Part shown: one piece after another, positions 41,838 to 49,443 of the stretch | Position numbering within the stretch: position 1 is the stretch's first letter | Layout of the letters: every line of letters begins with the position of its first letter | DNA from: an uncultured Anaeromassilibacillus sp. | GTDB lineage: Bacteria > Bacillota > Clostridia > Oscillospirales > Acutalibacteraceae | Direction: 5' to 3' | Assembly: GCA_930987725.1 (NCBI GenBank) | Contig: CAKNKY010000002.1 | Span: 1-64,000, forward strand | DNA length: 64,000 bases | Notes under the pieces: generated by a model | What the model saw: the letters and a program-made list of their open reading frames with translations, nothing else | Database searches by the model: none | Told to the model about the DNA's origin: nothing | Position numbers and translations under genes: made by a program

Positions 41838-42159
41838 CAGCAACGTCCTTTCTGGAAAAGGAAGACTGGAAACAAAGACTCCTAAGCAGTGATAAAGTGG
41901 AAGCTCCGGAGAAGGAGTGGATTTTCTACCCCAGCATTGACGAAAAACGTTACGGCAACGATCTTTGCACAGAAGACGACCGGAAACAACTTTCTCCCAT
42001 GCAGTGATGATAGAAAACGCTTCAAAGAAGAAGCGGTGTTCTCAGCAGTGATTTATAATCGTTACGGCAACGATTCCTGAGGAGGAACGACCGGAAACAA
42101 ATGATTCCCATGCAGTGAACATGATAGGCTTCAAAGAAGAAGCTCCCATTTATCGCCGT
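41838..42159 (+). repeat. Three covarying RNA modules inside the large ncRNA
   Basis: Modules start at 41838, 41948 and 42060. Each reads GGCAACG (AGCAACG in the first), stem-loop H1, GACCGGAAACAA (GACTGGAAACAA in the first), CTCCCATGCAGTGA or a close form, then stem-loop H2. H1 stems are TCCTT/AAGGA, TCTT/AAGA and TTCCT/AGGAA. H2 stems are CTCC/GGAG, CGCTTC/GAAGCG and GCTTC/GAAGC around loops of the form RRAGAA. Single-stranded linkers are conserved while stems change in pairs, which is the mark of selected RNA structure. Confidence 0.75.
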
Positions 42160-42245
42160 ATTATCAAAAATGGAGTTGTTCAGAGGTTCCCCGGAGCGGG
42201 AGTGCTGAACATCAGGTGAACTCCCATGTACAAATAAAACAGACG

Positions 42246-42277
42246 AGAGCCCCGGTTGGTACCGCCGGGGCTCTTTT
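42246..42277 (+). terminator. Terminator of the large ncRNA
   Basis: AGAGCCCCGG and CCGGGGCTCT pair around TTGGTACCG and are followed by TTTT, then CTCTTTTTTC. The minus strand has no matching T run, so it acts on the plus strand. Confidence 0.88.
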
Positions 42278-42399
42278 GCTCTCTTTTTTCGCACAAAGCC
42301 GGTTCTTTTTCCCCGGCGGGCCGGCGTTCCCATCTGCCGATCGGCCTTTCTTCCGCATGTGCGGCGCGTCTGGTGGGATTCCTGACGGCCCTGCCTGTT

Positions 42400-42642
42400 T
42401 TATCGAATTTCTTGCTCAATGTGCCGGAACAGATCGCAGTGAAAAAAATCTTCCAATGTGATGTTGAGGCCGTCGCAAAGCTTCTGCAGCGTGGAAACCG
42501 TGACGCTGTGATTTCGGCCGCTGATAATGTTGTTCACGGTTGACTGTGTGACCCCGCTGCGGGTGCACAGTTTGTTGAGGGACAGGTTCCTCTCCTGGCA
42601 CAACTCGAGAATCCGCATCCTCACCGCCTGGCCAACGTCCAT
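42400..42642 (-). CDS. Small XRE-family regulator
   Basis: 80 residues that are almost all helix-turn-helix: RNLSLNKLCTRSGVTQSTVNNI followed by TVSTLQKLCDGLNITLEDFF. There is no effector domain. The start is ATG 42642 behind GAGGAAGGAA. The upstream gap contains a 12-bp-arm inverted repeat that could be its operator. It is convergent with the large ncRNA, whose terminator ends about 120 bp before its stop codon, so it might regulate or be regulated by that RNA; no direct evidence shows this. Confidence 0.87.
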   Translation of the reverse strand: MDVGQAVRMRILELCQERNLSLNKLCTRSGVTQSTVNNIISGRNHSVTVSTLQKLCDGLNITLEDFFHCDLFRHIEQEIR

Positions 42643-42707
42643 GGATTCCTTCCTCTCTATCAAGAATTAAGGAAAAGGATATCCATTTTCGCTTGAAAAA
42701 ATTACCC

Positions 42708-42733
42708 CTTTTGAGTTAAAATTAACCCAAAAG
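42708..42733. promoter_or_regulatory. Operator-like inverted repeat upstream of the small XRE gene
   Basis: CTTTTGAGTTAA and TTAACCCAAAAG are inverted around AA with one mismatch, 66 bp before the XRE start. The 400 bp from here to the trxB promoter hold only weak, unrecognised ORFs. Confidence 0.55.
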
Positions 42734-42739
42734 AGGTGA

Positions 42740-43040
42740 AAAGAACATGCAGGAGCAGAGAGGCTTTTGAAAGATCGGATCTCATTCCTGCGGGATTTGA
42801 CGAGAGTATTTACCCATCTGTCCTGGAATCTGTTCCCCGCAGCGCTGCAATTGTTCGGGCCAATCAGTGGATGATGTGCCATTGCCTGTATCTTGTCTGC
42901 CATGTCGTTCATCTGAACAGCAATTCGGGCAGAATCCTGCAGGAAGCGCAGAGGAGGGGGAAAGTGATTTTCAATTTGGCACAGCGGGCAGGAAACGAAG
43001 GGACTCCCCTGGCCTGACATGCCCCTCCGGCTTTCCAAAA
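42740..43040. other. Gap between the XRE operator and the trxB promoter
   Basis: About 300 bases with a 93-codon plus-strand frame (GTG at 42736, no ribosome site) and part of a long minus-strand frame. Neither shows a known motif. The sequence may be a decayed gene; I cannot support a call. Confidence 0.3.
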
Positions 43041-43048
43041 AAATTTTC

Positions 43049-43087
43049 CCCGGGGTGAGAAAATCACTTTTCTCTCCCCGGGTTTTT
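43049..43087 (+). terminator. Terminator-like hairpin directly before the trxB promoter
   Basis: CCCGGGGTGAGAAAA and TTTTCTCTCCCCGGG pair with one mismatch around TCAC, followed by TTTTT. The T run leads directly into the trxB -10 box. Confidence 0.75.
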
Positions 43088-43095
43088 GCTATAAT
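43087..43095 (+). promoter_or_regulatory. Extended -10 promoter of trxB
   Basis: TGCTATAAT is a perfect extended -10 box. The -35 position (TTTTCT) lies in the terminator stem and is weak. Confidence 0.6.
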
Positions 43096-43140
43096 AGGGA
43101 ACAGAAACACCGAATCACCGGCAGAAAGGCGGAATTCACC

Positions 43141-44073
43141 ATGGAAAATAGAGTTTGGGATGTCATCATCATCGGCGGCGGCCCCGCCGGCTACACGGCG
43201 GCGCTGTACTGCGGGCGCGCGGCGCTCTCTGTGCTGGTGCTGGAGGAGATGGCCCCCGGCGGGCAGATGGGCACGACGGATCAGATCGACAATTACCCCG
43301 GTTTCCCGGAGGGAATCAACGGGTTTGAGCTGGCCATGCAGATGCAGAAGAGCGCGGAGCGCTTCGGCGCGGTGACGAAGCTGGAGCGCGTGACGGAGCT
43401 TTCGCTGGCGGACGAACCCAAGATTGTGAAGACCTCGGCGGGCGAATACAGCGCCCGCACGGTCATCCTCGCCACGGGCGCTGCGCCGCGTGAGCTGGGC
43501 CTGCCGCGGGAACGCGAGCTGCGCGGCCGCGGCGTCTCCTACTGCGCCACGTGCGACGGCATGTTCTACCGCGGCAAGGAGGTCACCGTGGTGGGCGGCG
43601 GCAACACGGCCGCGGCCGATGCCGTCTACCTCGCCAAGCTGTGCAGCAAGGTGACCATTGTGCACCGCCGCGATTCGCTGCGCGCGTCCAAGGCGTATCT
43701 GCAGCCGCTGCGGAGCTGTGAAAACATCTCCATCGTGTGGGACAGCGTGCCGGAGGAAATCCTGGCGGACCAGACGGTGACGGGACTGCGCGTGCGCAAT
43801 GTGAAGACGGGCGAAACGCAGGAGATCCCCTGCTCCGGTATCTTCGTGGCGATCGGCAACGAGCCGAACGTCTCCCTGTTTGAAAACAGCGTCGCGCTCG
43901 ACGGCCGCTATGTGGACGCCGACGAGACGACGCGCACGAACCTGCCCGGCGTGTTCGCTGTGGGGGACGTGCGGAAAAAGCCGCTGCGCCAGGTCGTGAC
44001 GGCCGTGGCGGACGGCGCCGTGGCCTCGCACTTTGTGGAGGAATACCTCTCCCAGCGCGACGCGGACCGCTGA
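43141..44073 (+). CDS. trxB: Thioredoxin-disulfide reductase
   Basis: 310-residue flavoprotein. The FAD-binding motif IIIGGGPAGYTAALYCGRA opens the protein, the redox pair is in CATCDGMFY (about residues 139-142), the NADPH site is VVGGGNTAAADAVYLA, and GVFAVGDVRKKPLRQVVTAVADGA closes the FAD domain. It reduces thioredoxin with NADPH in the cytoplasm; no trxA is adjacent. The start is ATG behind AAAGGCGG. Confidence 0.96.
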   Translation: MENRVWDVIIIGGGPAGYTAALYCGRAALSVLVLEEMAPGGQMGTTDQIDNYPGFPEGINGFELAMQMQKSAERFGAVTKLERVTELSLADEPKIVKTSAGEYSARTVILATGAAPRELGLPRERELRGRGVSYCATCDGMFYRGKEVTVVGGGNTAAADAVYLAKLCSKVTIVHRRDSLRASKAYLQPLRSCENISIVWDSVPEEILADQTVTGLRVRNVKTGETQEIPCSGIFVAIGNEPNVSLFENSVALDGRYVDADETTRTNLPGVFAVGDVRKKPLRQVVTAVADGAVASHFVEEYLSQRDADR

Positions 44074-44126
44074 CCGGCGGCGCGCATGAGAAGGGCCGGT
44101 TCCGGCCGGACGCTTTCCAAAGCAGC

Positions 44127-44174
44127 AAAAATCCCTTCCGTCTCCAAATGGGAACGGAAGGGATTTTTTATGCA
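44127..44174. terminator. Terminator between trxB and the oxidoreductase operon
   Basis: AAAAATCCCTTCCGT and ACGGAAGGGATTTTTT pair around a 12-base loop; A and T runs flank both sides, so it may serve both convergent units. Confidence 0.85.
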
Positions 44175-44233
44175 ATGCTTTGCGCAGGCTGTTTCAAGCG
44201 CCTGCAGGGGCGGGGGGAGAGAATCTCCGCTTT

Positions 44234-45385
44234 TCAAATCTCCGGAATCTTGATCTCGATCTCGCGGCCGAGTTCGGCGGATTCCTGGATGCCGGAAATG
44301 ATGGCCTGGTTATAGAGGATCTGGCTGGTGGGCACGGGGGCGGAACCGCCGTTCTTCACCGCGTCCAGGAAGGAGCGGATCTTCTTGTAGAACAGGCCGC
44401 CGAAGGAATCGCCCTCGGGGCAGAGCGGGATGGTCGTCTGCGTCTGCTCGCCGGCAATGTCGCGGTAGAGCGTCATGGGGCCGCCTACGGTGCCGTTCCA
44501 GCACTCCGTGGAGGGGATGCGCAGCGCGCCCTTCGTGCCCATGAGAATCGTGTCACCGGGCGTGTCCACATGCATGGCCCATGCAATGCGGAAGTCGAGG
44601 ATGATGCCGCCCTCGAGGCGGATGAAGGCCGCGGCAAAGTCGTCCACGTTGAAGCGGGCGGCGTCGGCCGGGTTGTTGTAGAGCGGGTTCGTGCCGAAGA
44701 AATTCGAGGTGTAGCCTGTCACGGTGAGCGGCTTCGGATAGCCGATGGCGTTGAGCACCATGTCGAGCGAATAGCAGCCGATGTCGCCCAGGGCGCCGAT
44801 GCCGGCCGTCTTCTTCTCGATGAACGTGCTGTTCGGAATGCCGCGGCGGCGGCCGCCGCCCGTCTGGATGTAATAGATCTGGCCGAGCTCGCCGGATTCG
44901 ACGATCTTCTTGATCATCTTCATGTTGTCATCCATGCGGGGCTGGAAGCCGATGGAGAGGAGCTTGCCGCTCTCCTTTTCCGCCTTGCAGATGGCGACGG
45001 CCTCGTCCATGGTGACGCACATCGGCTTTTCGAGCAGCACGTTCACACCGGCGTGCAGCGCGTCGATGGTGCATTCCGCGTGCGTCGCGTTGTAGGTGCA
45101 GATGCTCACGGCGTCCAGGTTCTTCGCCTCGGCGTCGAGCATCGACTTGTGGTCCGGGTAAAGGCGCACGCCCTCCACGCCGTAGCGCTTGAAGAACTTC
45201 TCGGCCTTGCCGGGGATGAGATCGGCTGCCGCCACGATTTCGACGTCGGGCATCTGCTTGTAGCTCTCAATGTGGGACTCGGCGATCCAGCCGGTGCCGA
45301 TGATGCCCACCTTCAGCTTGCGGGAGGTGTCGATGACCTCCTCCTCGGCGGGAGGGGTGAACTGGTTCAGAACGTTGTCGGACAT
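44234..45385 (-). CDS. Gfo/Idh/MocA family oxidoreductase (first)
   Basis: 383 residues. The Rossmann motif VGIIGTGWIAESHIESY is at about 25, the conserved EKPM at about 115, and the C-terminal substrate sheet holds GDIGCYSLDMVLNAIGYP. The family reduces or oxidises sugar or inositol hydroxyls with NAD(P). It is the last gene of a four-gene minus-strand operon in which oxidoreductases alternate with TIM-barrel isomerases, suggesting a polyol or keto-sugar pathway. The start is ATG 45385 with GAGAGGAG upstream. Confidence 0.93.
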   Translation of the reverse strand: MSDNVLNQFTPPAEEEVIDTSRKLKVGIIGTGWIAESHIESYKQMPDVEIVAAADLIPGKAEKFFKRYGVEGVRLYPDHKSMLDAEAKNLDAVSICTYNATHAECTIDALHAGVNVLLEKPMCVTMDEAVAICKAEKESGKLLSIGFQPRMDDNMKMIKKIVESGELGQIYYIQTGGGRRRGIPNSTFIEKKTAGIGALGDIGCYSLDMVLNAIGYPKPLTVTGYTSNFFGTNPLYNNPADAARFNVDDFAAAFIRLEGGIILDFRIAWAMHVDTPGDTILMGTKGALRIPSTECWNGTVGGPMTLYRDIAGEQTQTTIPLCPEGDSFGGLFYKKIRSFLDAVKNGGSAPVPTSQILYNQAIISGIQESAELGREIEIKIPEI

Positions 45386-45399
45386 TTTTTTAACTCCTC

Positions 45400-46224
45400 T
45401 CAAAACAGCGTTTTCAGGTATTCCATGCTGATCTGCGCGCATTCCATGGGGGATTTGCCCATGCTGGGCTCGTCCTGCTCCACGATAACCCATTCGGCGC
45501 CCGCGTCCTCGGAAGCGGCGAGAATGGCGGGCATGTCCTGCATGCCCTTGCCCAGCGGGCGGAATTCAAACGTCTTCTTTTCCTCTTCCTTCTTTTCGGA
45601 TTCGATGCCGATGAGCTCATACATCTGCTCCGGCTTTTCCCCGGACAGGTAGAAGTCCTTCAGATGCACGACGGGCGCGCGGCCGGCGTATTTGCGCACA
45701 TAGGCGGAGGGATCCTCGCCGCCCACGTTTACCCAGCAGGTGTCGAGCTCCGTCTGCAGCAGATCGGCCGGCACGGTGTCATACAGCACGTCGAGCGCAT
45801 ACTTGCCGCCGATCTTCACGAACTCGAAGTCGTGGTTGTGGTAGAGCAGCGTCATGCCGAGCTTTTTGGCCGTCTCGCCCAGCAGCCGTGCGCCGTCCAG
45901 TGTTTTCTGAAAGCCGGGCGTGCCGGGGCGGTATTCCTCCGTGAGGTAGGGGATGGCCACATATTTGCAGCCGATGGCCGCGTAATCGCCCAGCACCTTC
46001 TCAGGGTCGGCCATCATGTCCACAAACGGCACGTGCGCCGAGATCGGCACGAGGCCGTTCGATGCGCACAGTTCCTTTACCTCGGCCGGGCTGCGGCCGT
46101 ACAGGCCCGCGAACTCCACGCCGTCATAGCCGAGGGCTTTCACCTTTTTCAGCGTGCCCTCAAAATCCTGCTCCAGATCCCCGCGCACGGAGTAGAGCTG
46201 CAGGGCAATCGGGAATTTTTTCAT
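45400..46224 (-). CDS. Sugar phosphate isomerase/epimerase (first)
   Basis: 274-residue AP-endonuclease-2-like TIM barrel. IALQLYSVRGDLEQDFEGTL opens it, and metal ligands are suggested by YHNHDFEF, ELDTCWVNVGGEDP, VVHLKDFY and the C-terminal VIVEQDEP. It should isomerise or epimerise a sugar or keto-inositol. It precedes the first Gfo/Idh/MocA gene by 14 bp. An acidic KKEEEKK segment near 230 looks like a surface loop insertion. The start is ATG 46224 behind AAAAGGAG. Confidence 0.92.
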   Translation of the reverse strand: MKKFPIALQLYSVRGDLEQDFEGTLKKVKALGYDGVEFAGLYGRSPAEVKELCASNGLVPISAHVPFVDMMADPEKVLGDYAAIGCKYVAIPYLTEEYRPGTPGFQKTLDGARLLGETAKKLGMTLLYHNHDFEFVKIGGKYALDVLYDTVPADLLQTELDTCWVNVGGEDPSAYVRKYAGRAPVVHLKDFYLSGEKPEQMYELIGIESEKKEEEKKTFEFRPLGKGMQDMPAILAASEDAGAEWVIVEQDEPSMGKSPMECAQISMEYLKTLF

Positions 46225-46270
46225 CGCAAAACAACTCCTTTTCAATGAAACTGCGCCGCCGGCGGCGCGC

Positions 46271-47320
46271 TCAGATGTGCAGCGAAACGGACGCGCCCTT
46301 TTCGGCGGAGGCAAAGACGGCGTCAATGACGCGCATCACGCGCATCGCTTCCTCCGGTTTCACGGCCAGCGGGGCCTTGCCCTCGTCCGCGTCGCGGAAA
46401 TTGCGGTAGTAATCGCGGCAGTCGCTCTCGATCTCCGGCAGCGGCAGCTCCTCCACGCTCTCCTTCGGGCGCGGGGCCATCGTGCGGGTGGGGCCTGCCA
46501 CCGTGTAAACGATGCCGGGCTCCCAGCGCATCTCCTCCGTGCGGGCGCGCACAATTTTGCCCGTGCAGGAGAAATCGTCGATCTGCGCCGTGCCTGCCGT
46601 GCCGGACACATGCCACCGGGGCAGGTTGATGAAGGTGTAGGTGTCCACCTCCACGAGGGCGGAGAGGCCGTTGGCGAAGCGCAGGAGCAGCTTGAAATTG
46701 TCGTCCACGCCGGGGAACTTCACGGAGAGCAGGTGCGCGTAGACCTCGGTGACGGGGCTGTCGATGAGGTACAGGAGCTGGTCAATGAGGTGCACGCCCC
46801 AGTCGAGCAGCATGCCGCCGCCGGCTTCGCGCACGCAGCGCCAATCGCCGGGAATGCCCTTGCTGCCCTGCACGCGGGATTCAATGTAGAAGGGCTTGCC
46901 GATCGTGCCGTCCTCCAGCATCTTCTTCACCATGAGGAAATCCTTGTCCCAGCGGCGGTTCTGGTGCACGGAGAACTGACGGCCCGTCTCCTTCGCAACG
47001 GCCAGCACCTCCTCGAGCTCCTGTGCGTTGAGCATCACGGGCTTTTCGCAGATCACGTTTTTCCCGGCGCGCATCGCCTCGATGGAGAGGGGCTTGTGGA
47101 AATTGTTCGGCACGGCGAGAATCACGGTGCGGATCTCCGGGTCCGCCAGAAGCGCGTCGAGCGAGCGGTAACCGCGGATGCCGTCGCGCTCCGCCGCGTC
47201 AATCCGCTCGGGGTTGATGTCATAAATCCCGGCAAGCCGGAATTCCTCCGGCAGCGAGAGGAGCTGGCGCGTATGCCAGCCGCCCATGCCGCCGTAGCCA
47301 ATCACTGCAATGGTATACAT
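46271..47320 (-). CDS. Gfo/Idh/MocA family oxidoreductase (second)
   Basis: 349 residues. IAVIGYGGMGGWHTRQLL is the NAD(P) motif, CEKPVMLNAQELEEV the family catalytic loop, and GGMLLDWGVHLIDQLLYL the substrate-side histidine region. It is only distantly similar to the first oxidoreductase in the same operon, so the two probably act on different steps. Spacing to neighbours is about 40 bp on each side. The start is ATG 47320 behind GGAAGGGGAAC; the ORF-track start seven codons earlier overlaps that ribosome site. Confidence 0.93.
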   Translation of the reverse strand: MYTIAVIGYGGMGGWHTRQLLSLPEEFRLAGIYDINPERIDAAERDGIRGYRSLDALLADPEIRTVILAVPNNFHKPLSIEAMRAGKNVICEKPVMLNAQELEEVLAVAKETGRQFSVHQNRRWDKDFLMVKKMLEDGTIGKPFYIESRVQGSKGIPGDWRCVREAGGGMLLDWGVHLIDQLLYLIDSPVTEVYAHLLSVKFPGVDDNFKLLLRFANGLSALVEVDTYTFINLPRWHVSGTAGTAQIDDFSCTGKIVRARTEEMRWEPGIVYTVAGPTRTMAPRPKESVEELPLPEIESDCRDYYRNFRDADEGKAPLAVKPEEAMRVMRVIDAVFASAEKGASVSLHI

Positions 47321-47358
47321 GATAATCCGTTCCCCTTCCAAATCCGTCCGGGCTCGGT

Positions 47359-48324
47359 TCAGGCCCAGTACATTTCGCTGTTTCGCTCTTCAAAGATGAT
47401 CGTGCGCTTGAGCACCTCAATCGCTTTTTCCAGCCCTTCGCGGGTGGACATGAGGCCGTCCTCGTGCTCGATAGAGATGATCCCGTCATAGCCTACGCGG
47501 CGCAGCTCGCTGAAAATGGCGCGCCACACGTCCTCGCCGTGGCCGTAGCCCACGGTGCGGAAATCCCAGGAGCGGCCGGGCGTGCCGAATTTCTTCGTGT
47601 CCAGCACACCGTTCACGGCGCAGGCATACGGATCGATCGCCGTGTCCTTCGCGTGGAAGTGATAGATGGCGCCCTTGAGCGCGCGGATCGCCGCCACCGG
47701 GTCAATGCCCTGCCAGAACAGGTGAGAGGGATCGAAGTTCGCGCCGATCACCGGGCCCACAGCCTCGCGCAGGCGCAGCAGCGTTTCGGGGTTGTAGACG
47801 CAGAAGCCGGGATGCATCTCGAAGGCGATGTGCGTCACGTGGTGCGCTTCGGCGAATTTTGCCTCCTTCTGCCAGTAGGGGATGAGCTTTTCGTTCCACT
47901 GCCATTCCTTGATCTTCTGGAAATCATCGGGCCAGGTGGCCACGACCCAGTTCGGGTATTGCGAATTGTCGCAGTCGCCCGGGCAGCCGGAGAAGCCGAC
48001 GACAGTGTCCACGCCGATCTTTTCCGCAAGGCAGATGGCCGCTTCGAACTGTTCGTGGTAGGCGCGGGCGATCTCCTTGTTCGGGTGGACGGGGTTGCCG
48101 TGGCAGGACAGCGCCGCCACGCCGATGCCATATTTCGCGATCGTTTCCTGGAATTGATCGATGAGCTCCGGGTGCTCCATAAACCGCACGGCATCCGCGT
48201 GGGCGGTGCCGGGCGTGCCGCCGCAGCCGATCTCCACCTGCTGCACGCCGAGCGATTTCAGGTACTTGAGCGTGTCGTCGAGCGAAAGATTGCCCAGCAG
48301 AACGGTCATTACGCCTAATTTCAT
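47359..48324 (-). CDS. Sugar phosphate isomerase/epimerase (second)
   Basis: 321-residue TIM barrel. LGVMTVLLGNLSLDDTLKYL starts it, followed by LSCHGNPVHP, AFEMHPGFCVYNPETLL, GANFDPSHLFWQGIDP, HFHAKDTAID and SIEHEDGLMS, which supply Glu/Asp/His metal ligands. This longer form resembles IolE/IolH-like isomerases. It is the first gene of the minus-strand operon and divergent from an AraC regulator. The start is ATG 48324 behind AAGGAAGGAG. Confidence 0.92.
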   Translation of the reverse strand: MKLGVMTVLLGNLSLDDTLKYLKSLGVQQVEIGCGGTPGTAHADAVRFMEHPELIDQFQETIAKYGIGVAALSCHGNPVHPNKEIARAYHEQFEAAICLAEKIGVDTVVGFSGCPGDCDNSQYPNWVVATWPDDFQKIKEWQWNEKLIPYWQKEAKFAEAHHVTHIAFEMHPGFCVYNPETLLRLREAVGPVIGANFDPSHLFWQGIDPVAAIRALKGAIYHFHAKDTAIDPYACAVNGVLDTKKFGTPGRSWDFRTVGYGHGEDVWRAIFSELRRVGYDGIISIEHEDGLMSTREGLEKAIEVLKRTIIFEERNSEMYWA

Positions 48325-48375
48325 ACGTCAAAGGCTCCTTCCTTTTTCTTTTTTGCAGCCGCAGAAAACCTGCGG

Positions 48376-48403
48376 TTGATTTCTTTGCTACCTGCATTAT
48401 AAT
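48376..48403 (+). promoter_or_regulatory. Divergent promoter region (AraC gene / isomerase operon)
   Basis: TTGATT, 16 bp, TATAAT read toward the AraC gene. The -10 lies in the palindrome ATTATAAT, so the same bases can serve as a -10 for the divergent operon; coupled control is likely. Confidence 0.6.
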
Positions 48404-48493
48404 AAAGAGGAGATCTTTTGTCGTGCCAAGGCGTTCTGTTTTTGTGACAAAAATGGCTGGCTTCCGCCGGCCCGGAGAGGGAGGGAAAACAGG

Positions 48494-49360
48494 GTGGAAG
48501 GCTACTATGAACACAACCGGGACACGGAGACGTTTCCCTCCTGCTGGGTGAGCGAGAACAACACCTGTCTGCCGCATTTCCACAGCAGCGTGGAGATCAC
48601 TTATGTGCTCGGGGGGACGATCGATTTCATCCTCAACGGCCGCGGCGGGACGGCCTGCGCCGGTCAGGTTGTGGTGGCGCCAAGCTACACGGTGCACTGC
48701 TTCACCACGCAGGGAACCTCGCGCTCCATCGTGCTGCTCGCGCCGCTCGACTATGTGCCCTCATTCCGCCGGCACACGGCGCACCGCACCTTTGCCGGCT
48801 CCGTGTGGGACGACACGGACCCGCAGCACGAGCTGCTGCACTGCATGCGCCGCCTCTGCACGCTCTGCTCCATGGACGGGCGCGAGCCGCCGGAGCTGCT
48901 CACGAAGGGCTGCCTCTACACGGTGCTCGGCGTCCTCGAGGAGGGCCTCGGCCTGAAGCCGGGCGAGGAAGGCGCGGACGCCTTTCTCGCCCGCGACATC
49001 CTGCAATATCTCGACCGCCACTACCGCTTTAACGTCACGCTGGAAACGCTCGCGGAACAGTTTGGCTACAGCAAGAGCCGGTTTTCCCACCTGTTTCACG
49101 ACTATTTCGGCTGCGGCATCCCCGAGTACGTGAACACGCTCCGCTGCCGCCGCGCCGCGCTGCAGCTCACGCAGGAGTCCGTTTCGCTCACCACGGCGGC
49201 CATGAATGCCGGGTTCGAGAGCATGCGCACCTTTTACCGCAGCTTCAAGCGCGTGTTCGGCGTCTCTCCCAGCGAGTACCTGAAAAAGAACGGCAGCCGC
49301 CCTTCCCGCGACATGCTGCACAACCCCTTCTACCTTTCCGGCGGCACCCTGCTGCCGTGA
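48494..49360 (+). CDS. AraC family transcriptional regulator
   Basis: 288 residues. An N-terminal cupin-like sensor (LPHFHSSVEITYVLGGTIDF, residues 17-37 and on) should bind a sugar. The C-terminal 100 residues hold two helix-turn-helices: TLETLAEQFGYSKSRFSHLF and LTTAAMNAGFESMRTFYRSF, followed by FGVSPSEYLKK. It is divergent from the oxidoreductase/isomerase operon, which it probably controls in response to that pathway's substrate. The start is GTG 48494 behind GGGAGGG. Confidence 0.92.
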   Translation: MEGYYEHNRDTETFPSCWVSENNTCLPHFHSSVEITYVLGGTIDFILNGRGGTACAGQVVVAPSYTVHCFTTQGTSRSIVLLAPLDYVPSFRRHTAHRTFAGSVWDDTDPQHELLHCMRRLCTLCSMDGREPPELLTKGCLYTVLGVLEEGLGLKPGEEGADAFLARDILQYLDRHYRFNVTLETLAEQFGYSKSRFSHLFHDYFGCGIPEYVNTLRCRRAALQLTQESVSLTTAAMNAGFESMRTFYRSFKRVFGVSPSEYLKKNGSRPSRDMLHNPFYLSGGTLLP

Positions 49361-49378
49361 GGCGCACGGCAGGACAAA

Positions 49379-49424
49379 GCCCCCGGCGGTTCCGGGCGCA
49401 AAGGCTGCGGAACCGCCGGGGGCG
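49379..49424 (-). terminator. Terminator-like hairpin between the AraC and exported-protein genes
   Basis: GCCCCCGGCGGTTCCG and CGGAACCGCCGGGGGC form a perfect 16-bp stem. The T run is modest on the minus strand (CTTTG), so strength is uncertain. Confidence 0.6.
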
Positions 49425-49443
49425 GAAAATCAGGAGGGTACGG

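Larger units (their letters stand above)
40862..42278 (+). ncRNA. Large structured non-coding RNA of unknown class (about 1.4 kb)
   Basis: A single unit runs from a consensus promoter to an intrinsic terminator with no credible gene: ORFs on either strand lack ribosome sites and known motifs, and the minus-strand 231-codon ORF is simply the complement of purine-rich RNA. The plus strand is purine-rich and less GC-rich than the genome. Perfect short hairpins are dense, for example GAATGC/GCATTC (41143-41162), CATGAAGC/GCTTCATG (41664-41685), CCTTCT/AGAAGG (41784-41801) and GCTTC/GAAGC twice. The 3' third contains three related modules with compensatory stem changes. Size and ornate repeats recall GOLLD, ROOL or OLE RNAs, but I recognise none of their signatures. 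An mRNA leader is unlikely because the next gene is convergent. Confidence 0.7.

Noticed and set aside
42736-43017. 93-codon ORF beginning at a GTG in the XRE operator
   Set aside because: No ribosome site, unrecognised sequence; possibly a gene remnant but not supportable.
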